Origin: Chrysochromulina parva
Lineage: Eukaryota; Haptophyta; Prymnesiales; Chrysochromulinaceae
Assembly: GCA_002887195.1 (NCBI GenBank)
Contig: PJAB01001345.1
Span: 1 to 15,201, forward strand
DNA length: 15,201 bases
Reading direction: 5' to 3'
Part shown: positions 7,451 to 14,750 of the stretch, piece by piece
Numbering within the stretch: position 1 is the first letter of the stretch
How the letters are laid out: each line of letters begins with the position of its first letter
Translations under genes and position numbers: made by a program
The notes under the pieces: generated by a model
Database searches by the model: none
Told to the model about the DNA's origin: nothing
The model's input: only the letters and a program-made list of their open reading frames with translations

Positions 7451-8784
7451 CGCTCCAGGAAGGGCTTCTCCTCGTTCGCCTTTGCAACCTCTTCCATCAT
7501 CTGCTGGAGCTTGTACTTCAGCGCCTCTACTTCCTCGGCACTCGTCTCAGCAGCGCTTCTCGTCTCGCCGGCCGTTCGCTGAACCAGTTGCAGTTGCCTT
7601 TCAAGCGCCGCCAGCTGCCTTTCAAGCGCCGCAGCCTTGGTCTCGCTCTTCCATGCCTTCTCTACTGCCTTGGACTGTTCCACCTTGGCTGCAGCCCACC
7701 CCGTGTTCGCCGTCTCAAGCTCGAGCTCGACTCTCCTCATCTTACTCTTAGCCTCTCCCACCGCTTTGAGCGCCACCACCGTCTTCTTCTCCTCAGCAGC
7801 AACAGCCATCGACAGAGAGCTGACCTTGTCCCGCAACTTTTGTGCCTCTTCAGTCGCAACACGCTCGGCCTCGCGCGCCTTGGCCGCTCTGGCCTCGGCC
7901 GCTGTCTTGGCTTGCAATGCAGCCTCAGTGGCTGCTCTTGACTCGATGGCGATGCCATCCTTCCGGTTCTCAAATTGGAGCCGCGCCTTGGTCTCCGCTT
8001 CGGCGACGAACCGAGCGAGCAACGCGCGGATCTCGGTGGGCATTGAGCCAAGATAGCCCGTGTCGCCGATCTCGACGAGTTTGCCGTCAACATTGCAGAG
8101 CATCACAAAGAGAGCCTTGACGAGTACTTCGATGCCAATGCGTTGCTCGAGATCATTGATGCGCTTCTGCGCCGCCTGTTCGACGGCAGCCACTCGATCG
8201 TGTGCGTCTCTCTCCACTGCGCGCACACGCTTCGCGAGTTCCTGCGCGATGAGTGTCGACAGCGAGACTTCCGAGGTGACGACCTTCGGTGCACCAGACC
8301 AGATCGACAAGACGTCACCACCGTTAAGCAGCGGAGACGGGGACGCGAACAATTCGTAGCGCACATGCACCATTTCGCGCTCCCAAGCAGCCGTCGTGCT
8401 CAGTGGGTGCCACGCTTCCTCATCGTGCCTCACCTCTACGCATCCCATTCTCACAGGCGCTGTCTTCCATTCGGGCTTCGCCTTAACTGCTCGTGGCGAG
8501 CTGCGGCCCGAATAGGTTAACTTCGGAGCAGGTCTGGCGCTGTGCGGTCTCTGAGGCGCCGAATGAGTGCCTTGTGGCCTCTGCGGTGTTGGGCGAACGG
8601 AGAGCGTGGAACTGTGTGGCGACAGCTCTGGCTGCGTGCCCAGCTGGCGTTCGATGCGCTCCAGCTGCTCTAGCATTTGTTGGTCGCTCCATCGCTGCAT
8701 ATCAACAGGCCAGCGATGGAGCGCTGCACTTTCGCCGAAGTGCCGGTCCTTGGCCGCGTCGACGGCGACGCGGTCGATCGTCAT
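7420..8784 (-). CDS. coiled-coil protein, probably the 5' half of the LRR gene
   Basis: A 454-codon frame from an ATG at 8784-8782 to a TGA at 7422-7420. The Kozak context is weak (T at -3); an ATG 28 codons in is an alternative. Residues 1-60 are mixed, 61-100 are Pro/Arg/Ser-rich and disordered (several QRP and SARP units), and 101-165 form an unrecognised compact segment with Trp and hydrophobic residues. About 168-208 is a first coiled coil, then a hydrophobic stretch (VLVKALFVMLCNVDGKLVEIG, about 210-230), then a long Ala/Glu/Lys-rich coiled coil to the end. The frame ends abruptly at a stop inside a region where another frame already reads leucine-rich repeats, so the natural protein probably continues into 5870-7450. 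A 21-bp tandem duplication at 7591-7632 gives ALERQLAALERQL. It shares a 272-bp divergent promoter gap with the BTB/BACK gene. Family not recognised. Confidence 0.7.
   Translation of the reverse strand: MTIDRVAVDAAKDRHFGESAALHRWPVDMQRWSDQQMLEQLERIERQLGTQPELSPHSSTLSVRPTPQRPQGTHSAPQRPHSARPAPKLTYSGRSSPRAVKAKPEWKTAPVRMGCVEVRHDEEAWHPLSTTAAWEREMVHVRYELFASPSPLLNGGDVLSIWSGAPKVVTSEVSLSTLIAQELAKRVRAVERDAHDRVAAVEQAAQKRINDLEQRIGIEVLVKALFVMLCNVDGKLVEIGDTGYLGSMPTEIRALLARFVAEAETKARLQFENRKDGIAIESRAATEAALQAKTAAEARAAKAREAERVATEEAQKLRDKVSSLSMAVAAEEKKTVVALKAVGEAKSKMRRVELELETANTGWAAAKVEQSKAVEKAWKSETKAAALERQLAALERQLQLVQRTAGETRSAAETSAEEVEALKYKLQQMMEEVAKANEEKPFLERLRDSKLCKT
7453..7541 (-). other. candidate 89-nt intron joining coiled-coil and LRR frames
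   Basis: Removing the minus-strand segment that starts GTGCCG at 7541 and ends CTGGAG at 7453 joins the coiled-coil frame to the LRR frame in phase. Its length is close to the 93- and 94-nt introns of the two neighbouring split genes, and a CCCTTCC pyrimidine run precedes the AG. Against it, the segment is open and heptad-like in the upstream frame, so it may really be coding, with a 1-nt indel as the true cause of the frame change. Other acceptors are possible with the same donor. Confidence 0.3.
7591..7632 (-). repeat. 21-bp in-frame tandem duplication
   Basis: Two copies (7591-7611 and 7612-7632) of CAGYTGCCTTTCAAGCGCCG (plus C) lie in the coiled-coil coding region and give two consecutive heptads LAALERQ on the minus strand. 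A unit of exactly one heptad (seven codons) extends the coil without a phase break. Confidence 0.85.
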
Positions 8785-9056
8785 GTATGACGTACAGTTG
8801 GCTGTACAGAACGCACTTCGCGAGAGTCTGTTTCAGGCCGAGCGGAGAGGCGCCACTGCTGCTGCTGTTCAACGCGTGCTTACGCCAGCCCGCCGCCACG
8901 TAAATCAATTGTCGCATCGAGGATGTTCGAGGTAAACACGCGAAAGTAGGTGAAGTGCAACGACTTAAAGGTCCGCGTCGGCTTTTCGATCGAAAAAAAC
9001 GGGTTTTCACGCTAGCGCCGCCAGTACTGTGTCGCCAGTAAGTAGACACACCGACA
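8785..9056. promoter_or_regulatory. divergent promoter region
   Basis: The 272 bp between two divergently oriented start codons (8784 on the minus strand and 9057 on the plus strand) must hold the promoters and 5' UTRs of both genes unless upstream exons exist. An A/T-rich patch occurs at about 8981-9006 (CGATCGAAAAAAACGGG region). No canonical TATA box was recognised. Confidence 0.5.
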
Positions 9057-10313
9057 ATGGAGGCCTTGCGCGTGGCCGCGACAAAAATGGCTCCGACGCC
9101 CGCGCTCTCGTGGCGCGAGGACGATCCCGTCGCCGACTGGACTATCAAACTTGGTACCCTGAAGGAGTATCGCGTGCACTCAGCTGTGGTTGGCTCTGGA
9201 GAACGCCGCAGCGACAAGATTCGTGGCTCCATCGTGGAGAAGAACGGCACTGCGCGCACCACAGACATCGCGACCCTGCTGCCCGACGCCGCTCGTGCGG
9301 CAATAATCTCGGATCCGCACGTGCAGGCCACGTTCGAGCTTATGCTCGATTGGCAGTACGGCCTCGTCGATGCGCTCGCTTTGCCCACATTTGACGGGAA
9401 GGTGATGCTCACAGGCGTTGCGGCGCAGCCGACGAGCGCGGTGGCGAGCGTGGCGATCGATCGTGATGGCACCCCGGCGGGCGCCGGCGCAGCAGCCGAG
9501 CCGGGCGGCGAGAGTGGCGAGTCGGTGCTGGGCTTCTTTCAAACTGCCCTCTTCGGTGCGGCACCCAACGCGACGCCGAGCAAGTCTGGCAGCACCGGCA
9601 ATCTGCCCGCCGCGGCCGCCATGCCGTCGGTGGCCGCGCCCGCGGCACCCGCGGCCGCCTCGCGTGCTGCGAAGGTGATTGCACCGCAGGTGCCTCTGCT
9701 TTGGTCCCTGGCAGATTGCTTGCAGGTGCGTGGCCTCAAGACAGCGCTATTGTCGCTATTCGAAGATAGCCCTCTCGCGCCCAACTACGTGATGAACACC
9801 CCCGCTTACGAGCGCCTCAAGATGCTCGTGCGCGCGCTCGAGCTGCACTGCACGGAGGTCGTCGCAGCCCTCCGAGAGCAGTTGCTGCTCACGTCGCTGA
9901 CAGAGGGACTCGCTGCACTCGCTGTCGCCGCGAGTGCGTGTGACCTCCATCGCTACGAACAGCTCTCGCGCTGCGGGCTGTTGCCGCCGGACGACCAGGC
10001 CCTCCTCGCCGTGCTCGACCAGTCGACGCTGCGCGTCGGCTCGGAGGGCTTGGTCTACGATCTGATTGCGCATCACATCACGGCGACCAAGGCGAATGAC
10101 GCGGCCCAGCAGGCGTTATGGTCCACGTGCCGGTTCAGCTTCCTGGACGCCGAGCGGTGCGTCAAGCTCGCTGAGAACCCTAATGTACCACCTCGGTGGA
10201 TCGCGCTCGCGCTCGCGACGCGGGGCGCGACCGCGCCAGTGCAGGCCGCCGCCGCCGCCGTGGGCACCCCTGCGCAGGCCGTGCGCCTGCAGCCGCGTGA
10301 GTTTTATGTGTGA
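9057..10313 (+). CDS. BTB/POZ-BACK domain protein with interrupted BTB
   Basis: 418 residues, single exon, ATG in a strong context (A at -3, G at +4). Residues about 25-110 are the first part of a BTB/POZ fold: DWTIKLGTLKEYRVHSAVV matches the strand-turn-strand with the conserved Asp and His-Ser, and TFELMLDWQYG fits the later helix and Tyr-Gly turn. The expected next helix appears only at 213-236 (LLWSLADCLQVRGLKTAL), after roughly 100 Ala/Pro/Gly/Ser-rich residues, so a disordered insert splits the domain. Residues about 270-385 fit a BACK domain (STLRVGSEGLVYDLIAHHI; CRFSFLDAERCVKL). BTB-BACK proteins commonly act as substrate adaptors for Cullin-3 ubiquitin ligases. No Kelch repeats or other substrate-binding domain is present, so the partner is unknown. 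The C terminus is a short Ala-rich tail. Confidence 0.85.
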   Translation: MEALRVAATKMAPTPALSWREDDPVADWTIKLGTLKEYRVHSAVVGSGERRSDKIRGSIVEKNGTARTTDIATLLPDAARAAIISDPHVQATFELMLDWQYGLVDALALPTFDGKVMLTGVAAQPTSAVASVAIDRDGTPAGAGAAAEPGGESGESVLGFFQTALFGAAPNATPSKSGSTGNLPAAAAMPSVAAPAAPAAASRAAKVIAPQVPLLWSLADCLQVRGLKTALLSLFEDSPLAPNYVMNTPAYERLKMLVRALELHCTEVVAALREQLLLTSLTEGLAALAVAASACDLHRYEQLSRCGLLPPDDQALLAVLDQSTLRVGSEGLVYDLIAHHITATKANDAAQQALWSTCRFSFLDAERCVKLAENPNVPPRWIALALATRGATAPVQAAAAAVGTPAQAVRLQPREFYV

Positions 10314-10906
10314 GCCTGTGAGGGTAGGCGACTAGTAGGAGACTGTGCGATGGGGAAGCAGCCGTCGCATGCGAAGGCCATGCATATGTCAAACGAGCCG
10401 CGCAGTGATGATTGGGTGTCAGGGCGCGAGGTGCGAGGAGCATGACACGACAGGGAGCAAGGCTGCAGTGCACCGGAGGTGGGAGGTCGCCGTCGCCCGT
10501 CCGTGTAGACGGGTCGCAAGATGTCCCCGGGCTCTAGCCTCCACCACCGCGCGACAGCCCGCGTTGTGTGACAGGCGGGGCGCCCATGTGCCGTTGTGTA
10601 CGCGTCTGGCGCGCGAGTGCGGCGTACCGGCGTTGAGAGAGGAGACCGCTATACCTATACGCTCGTCGTAGGCGCCGCATCCCACACAGGACACACCGCG
10701 AACCCGAACGAGCTAATTGAACTCACCCGACCAATCAAATCGCGGCACGGTTATCAGCGACGTGGTGCTCTCTGAAGGGAAGGTGCTGCGTCTCCCGCCG
10801 ACGGCAGGGCGAGGAGCAAGAGTGGCCGCACAGTCGAAAGCCCATCTGAATTCTCTCCACACGAGGCTCAGTCTCAATCAGACCACGAGCCTGCTCTTCC
10901 AGTTCG
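10314..10906. other. convergent intergenic region
   Basis: The 593 bp between the stops of the plus-strand BTB/BACK gene and the minus-strand CobW gene. It presumably holds both 3' UTRs. The open frame of 108 codons on the plus strand from 10345 starts at GTG, is Arg/Cys-rich and has no domain, so I do not call it. No tRNA, repeat or clear polyadenylation signal was seen. Confidence 0.5.
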
Positions 10907-12476
10907 CTATTCTGATTTAGGGTGAGAGCTTTGCGGCGACATCTCGGCCTCCTCGGCCACGTCGCCGCACCGCAAAGCAGGGAGCCCCGGGTCGAGCTCG
11001 CGATCTCCGGGTCGAGCTCGCGAGCTCGGGTCGAGCTCGGAGCCACCGTCGGCGCCCTCCTCGCACGCGCGAAATCCCTCCGCGAGCGCGCGACGGTCCA
11101 GGCGGTGCGCGATGACGACGAGGGCGCTGCTGCGCGCCTCCCGCGCCCCCCAAGGGCGCTCGAAGTGCCCCTGTACCTGGGCATGGATCCCATGTAGCAC
11201 GAAACGCTCGTCGCGACCCGAGATGGCAAGCACACCCTTCATTCGGTATAAGTCGACATGGTGCGCCATTGTGAGGGCCTGCAGCCATGCCTGGAGCTTC
11301 GGGAGCACCAGCGGACGGGTGGCCTCGAGGCTTATGCATGCCACAGTCGCAGCGTGCAAAGGGTCTGTGACGCGTGTCGCTCTGCTGCTGCCGCTCTTGC
11401 CAATGCCGCCCGCGCCACCGCCGCCACTGCCGTTGCCGCCGTTGTCGTGGCCAGCTCGCTCGTGGCTCTGAGGCGGCGCAACGCTTTTGGCAAGCCACCC
11501 CGCCGAACCAAACGCATGGAGGCCGAAGATTTCCGAGAGGGGCACACGCGCCTGCGTGGCTCGCAGCATCGGAGCCGTCGTGTTCACCTCGCCGATCACC
11601 GAGCGCACCGCGGCTTCCTCTACGGCATCCACCAGGTCTGCTTCGTCCCGATGAGGGCCGAGTCAGCGGCAAGAAAGAGGCTATCAAGAGGCCATCTCCA
11701 GGACATCTCCTGATCATCTCCAGGCCATCACCTGTCTTATTGAGGATGACTCGATCAGCAAGCGCCAGCTGCTTCTCGACCTCGGCGCGCCGGCGTGCAA
11801 ATCCAAAGGGACCCGAGGGTCGCAGGTGGCGCAGCACATGCTTGCAGTCGATGACACAGATGAGCGCGTCCAGATAGAAGCGCGAGCCCGCCATCTCCCG
11901 ACGGTAGAGGATCTGGAGCATCGGTGATGGGTCGGCCATGCCCGTCGTCTCGATGACCACGCAGTCAAACGGCAGGCTGCCGCCCTCAAGACGACCCATC
12001 TCGAGCAGCTTGTCGAGCACGCGTTCGAGCTCCGAGCCTGGCGTCTCGCCCGAGCAGCAAATGCATCCATTCTTAAGCACAAGCACGCCCTCGGGCATGT
12101 GCGCTTGCCGCTCGCCGTCGATGAGGGCATGGTCGATCGAGATGGCGCCGAGCTCATTCTCGATGACCGCGATGCGCAGCCCGTGTTCGTTGGACGTCAG
12201 CATGCGGTTGACCAGCGTCGTTTTCCCACTGCCGAGGAAGCCCGTCACGATCGTAATTGGCACGTTACCTGCCGCAGCGGGTGGCTTGGCGCTGCCATCA
12301 GCCTGAGCCGCCGTGCGATTGCTGCCAGCCGGTACGGTCTCGCACAGCTCGAGCGACTTGCGTTCGATTCGCTCAAGGCGGCGGCGCTGCAAGAAGTGCA
12401 CGAGTATCTGCGTGAGAACAAAGGAGCCGATGACCACGGCGGCGACCACCCAGGGATTCAACGCACCCTGGCCCAT
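10907..12476 (-). CDS. CobW-type G3E GTPase with N-terminal membrane anchor (two exons)
   Basis: Coding parts are 12476-11732 and 11637-10907, giving 491 residues. The open frame begins earlier at a GTG, but the first ATG is at 12476 with G at -3 and +4. Residues 8-29 are a hydrophobic helix followed by an Arg-rich stretch, a likely signal anchor. The G domain has Walker A GFLGSGKTT (79-87), ENELG (106-110), the CxCC metal-binding motif CICC (138-141), ETTGMADP (176-183) and the base-recognition motif NKTD (246-249), which is formed only after the intron is removed. The CobW C-terminal domain follows: VNTTAP near 266, a Gly-rich linker at about 315-325, YRMKGVLAISGRDERF at about 369-384, ending near FRAC (440). 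This family (COG0523) includes metal-insertion chaperones such as the zinc chaperone ZNG1. The last 50 residues are a repeat-derived tail. Which metal or client is served cannot be told. Confidence 0.88.
10928..10978. repeat. inverted repeat at the 3' end of the CobW gene
   Basis: GCTTTGCGG (10928-10936) is the exact complement of CCGCAAAGC (10970-10978); the inner CGAC and GTCG also pair, and the loop contains a GGCC/GGCC pair. It forms a GC-rich hairpin inside the last 25 codons. It could act in transcript ending or be incidental. Confidence 0.75.
10989..11039. repeat. three copies of GGGTCGAGCTCG
   Basis: The 12-mer occurs at 10989-11000, 11009-11020 and 11028-11039 with 8- and 7-bp spacers. 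It contains the palindrome CGAGCTCG. On the minus strand it encodes part of the CobW C-terminal tail, including two ELDP units. The conserved CobW domain has ended by this point. Confidence 0.85.
11638..11731 (-). other. intron of the CobW gene (94 nt)
   Basis: The minus-strand segment begins GTGATGG directly after AATAAGACAG and ends GACGAAGCAG directly before ACCTGGTGGAT. Removing it turns a broken NKTGDG reading into the family motif NKTD followed by LVDAVEEA, and connects the G domain to the CobW C-terminal domain in phase. A GCTGAC branch-point-like sequence lies upstream of the acceptor. The intron has no stop in the upstream frame, which explains a misleading longer open frame that reads through it. 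Confidence 0.9.
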
Positions 12477-12899
12477 CGCCCTTGCAGGCCGTCGCAGGAA
12501 TTCCTGACTTGCACGATCTCCCACACGCCAGATCGGCGCCTCAAAGGAAATGCGAGCCGTTCGGTGCGCGACGCCGATGCAACTAAGTCACATCATGAGA
12601 GACTGCAGACTCTTCACTCGTATATCGTATATCTGACTGAGAGATAGACTTAGAGAGAGGCACATCGTACTATGAACTATCCAATGATACTATCGGTCTA
12701 TCGCAAACGTCTTAACTCAAAACAAGTTCAAGATCAAATTCAAGTTGAAGTTGAAGTGCGAGAGCACATTCGATAGGCTTCCGTTAGGTTGTCTGTTGTT
12801 TATGAAGAACTTGAACTTGAACTCAAAACCACAGCAAGAAACACTGTGTTACGTCTGATCAGAACTGAACTATAAAAGGCTGCCTAGTATGACTCTGGG
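12477..12899. other. intergenic region between CobW start and lipase stop
   Basis: Holds the promoter of the CobW gene and the 3' UTR of the lipase gene, both on the minus strand. The stretch 12600-12860 is clearly more AT-rich than its surroundings and carries TTCAAG-type repeats and an inverted repeat. No coding feature was found. Confidence 0.5.
12715..12829. repeat. AT-rich inverted and direct repeats
   Basis: CAAGTTCAAG (12723-12732) is the exact complement of CTTGAACTTG (12810-12819), and ACTCAAAAC occurs at 12715-12723 and again at 12821-12829. Between them lie further TTCAAG and TTGAAG units (about 12738-12756). This region follows the lipase stop codon in the sense of transcription and could fold into a hairpin in the 3' UTR. 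Confidence 0.7.
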
Positions 12900-13838
12900 C
12901 TAGCACTCCGCGATCGCGATGCCCATATATTGCAGGTGGTCGTCGATGCTCACCGCCTCGAATAACTGGTCTGCGCACGTGGGGTCCTCGCCGGAGCCGT
13001 CGCACACGGTGTAATTCTTCTGGTCCTCGGTGTACCAGACCTCGGTGGCGGTGTGGTGGAAGCCGAAGGCCTCGGGCGGCAGGTGGGGCACTATGTCGCG
13101 CCAGTGTGTCACGCGCCAACTCACTTGAGTTCCCGTCATGTAGAATTTCGCGAACTGGTCGTTGCCGACGCGTGGCTCGCCGTAAGTGTACACGCCGGCG
13201 ATGGGGAAGCCAAGCGATTGCGAGGAGGCACCGAGCTCGACGGCGCAGAGAGCGGCGACGGCCGCGCCGAGCGAGTGGCCCGTGACGAAGATATTCGCGC
13301 TCGAGTTCGCTTCGTGCAGCCGCTGCACCTCTTTGACAACGTCGTCCTTGACCGAATTCCTGTGGCAACAGACGGTGCATATACACGCGCTGCTCAGTCC
13401 CGCGCAGCGCACGCGAGAACCTTCGCGCTGGGTTCAATGGCAGGGCTCGCACCAGGCCTTGTAGAAGCCCGTATGCACCCGGCACCCATCGCATTTTGGG
13501 TATGCATCGGTCTTCGTGATATCGATGTTGTCGATCCAATTCCGAATGTTATCGCTTCCGCGAAAAGAGACGACGATGTCGTTGCCAGGCGCCTGGCCCA
13601 CGAAGCCTTGCATGCCGCCGCCGCTGACCACCTTGGAAACGACGAAGTCCTTGTCCGCTGCCCTGCATGGCGCGCAATCCCAGTACGAGATGTTGGCCGC
13701 GCTGCAATACGCCGCGTTGGAGAAGTGCGCAAACAGGAGGGCGCGGCTGGGGCTGTACGATCCGCTTCCGTCGGAACGGTATGGCTTGGCCTCGTTGAGG
13801 ACTAACAAGCTTATTAAGGAGCTGGAAAGCACGAGCAT
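12900..13838 (-). CDS. secreted class 3 lipase (two exons)
   Basis: Coding parts are 13838-13453 and 13359-12900, giving 281 residues. The ATG at 13838 follows an in-frame TAG 12 nt upstream. Residues 1-17 are a hydrophobic signal-like segment. The protein matches the fungal Thermomyces/Rhizomucor lipase family throughout: FRGSDNIRNWIDNI (oxyanion region), HTGFYKAW-NSVKDDV across the splice, nucleophile elbow GHSLG with Ser158, YTYGEPRVGN, Asp217 in RDIVPHLPP, and His270 in DDHLQYMG. All three catalytic residues are therefore present. Several cysteines in the mature protein suggest disulfides and secretion or a vacuolar/ER location. It hydrolyses acylglycerols or related esters (family knowledge); the exact substrate is not evident. 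The length is normal for a single-domain enzyme of this family. The gene lies downstream of, and on the same strand as, the transporter gene, but 0.9 kb separates them. Confidence 0.92.
13360..13452 (-). other. intron of the lipase gene (93 nt)
   Basis: The minus-strand segment begins GTGCGAG after AAGGCCTG and ends TTGCCACAG before GAATTCGG. Splicing recreates Trp129 and the family sequence FYKAWNSVKDDV in phase. Unspliced, the first frame stops six codons later and the catalytic Ser lies in another frame. Together with the CobW intron it suggests a local preference for GTG donors and introns of about 93 nt. Confidence 0.92.
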
Positions 13839-14750
13839 TTCCTGCCGGCCCTATCTTACCGCGATTGGGGGCTTTCTTGTTAACAGTGAAACAGGACACA
13901 GTGAAGAGCTGCAACCGAATCTTAGACACGCTCTGGGGAGCGTTAAGCGGGTAAAGGTTAGAGCAACCGGTGATCTGCGAGCCCACCCGCTCGAAGTGGT
14001 GGGGCACAGGCCGGCGCTCCCCGCGTGTCGAAGACTACCTTCATTCATTAAGTACCCGTAATTCACACCTACCTTAAAAGGCTTGACTTCACACCTTCTT
14101 TCTTCCTCCTTAGAGAGTGCCTGCATAGCCTGCAGTGTGGCCGGCCCTTCGTAGCTCAATTGTTGGGCGCTGCCGCCAAAGGAATATGGCCACCGTCTCT
14201 GTTGAGGATCTGCATCTGGCGAACGAGATCTTGCGCCACCACTCGAGCCCGCAAATCCTGCACCTGCTCGATGGCATCTCGTTCAAAAACACCGTGGGAG
14301 CCGGGACACACCGACGAGTTAACACTTACGACACTCCGATCCGGGGGAGTTTCCGGATTCCGGTACTGCTACTAGTGAACTAGAGTCATTCGTCCCCCTC
14401 GCAAGCTGTGCGGGCACGGCATCGGTAGTCACTCGACCGTCGTACGGTCGCCCGGGATACAGGCAAAGTTAATAAATCGCCATCTCGGCAAGACTCACGA
14501 CCACCTGTCCCGTGGAGACACAAAGTGGAGGGCGCAGACATACGCCGCAAACGGATGTTGATGACCAAACACAGGCTCGCGGGTGCGGGAGTTCCCAGGT
14601 AAGTGACCGCCATGAGATGGGTCACTCAGCCTGCCCGCGATAAGGTATGGAAGTTGGCCTGCTGCGGCAGCGCCCCGGCCCTTCTCCATGCGCATGCCGC
14701 CCGAGCCGGATGCGAACGTCACACCCTCCGCACGTGGCACCGCCCATGCG
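13839..14750. other. unresolved 0.9-kb gap between lipase and transporter genes
   Basis: Contains the lipase promoter and the 3' UTR of the transporter gene. On the plus strand a pyrimidine tract with CTTCTTTCTTCCTCCTTAG ends at 14113 and looks like a 3' splice site, with a TTGAC branch-like sequence before it. It precedes a small ATG ORF at 14186. I found no RNA gene. Confidence 0.4.
14186..14383 (+). CDS. possible small ORF or exon, function unknown
   Basis: A 65-codon ORF from an ATG with A at -3 and G at +4 to a TAG at 14381-14383. The first 35 residues (starting MATVSVEDLHLANEILRHHS) look like amphipathic helices with Leu spacing. The second half is less protein-like, so the ORF may be an exon that splices on at one of the GT sites near 14296-14325. 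The acceptor-like pyrimidine tract 73 bp upstream supports a transcribed, spliced plus-strand unit. No family was recognised. It could equally be chance. Confidence 0.28.
   Translation: MATVSVEDLHLANEILRHHSSPQILHLLDGISFKNTVGAGTHRRVNTYDTPIRGSFRIPVLLLVN

Noticed and set aside
10345..10671. 108-codon plus-strand open frame in the convergent gap
   Set aside because: Starts at GTG, Arg/Cys-rich, no recognisable features and no Kozak ATG.
10917..12524. Single 535-codon CobW reading frame
   Set aside because: Its last half is Arg/Gly/Pro-rich noise produced by reading through the 94-nt intron, and its first codon is GTG; the conserved CobW C-terminal domain is in another frame.
12859..13539. 226-codon minus-strand frame overlapping the lipase gene
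   Set aside because: Arg/His-rich shadow in a different frame from the two exons that carry all lipase motifs.
14145..14215. tRNA-like D-arm sequence (GTAGCTCAATTG)
   Set aside because: No acceptor stem, anticodon arm or TTCGA-type T loop follows at the right spacing.
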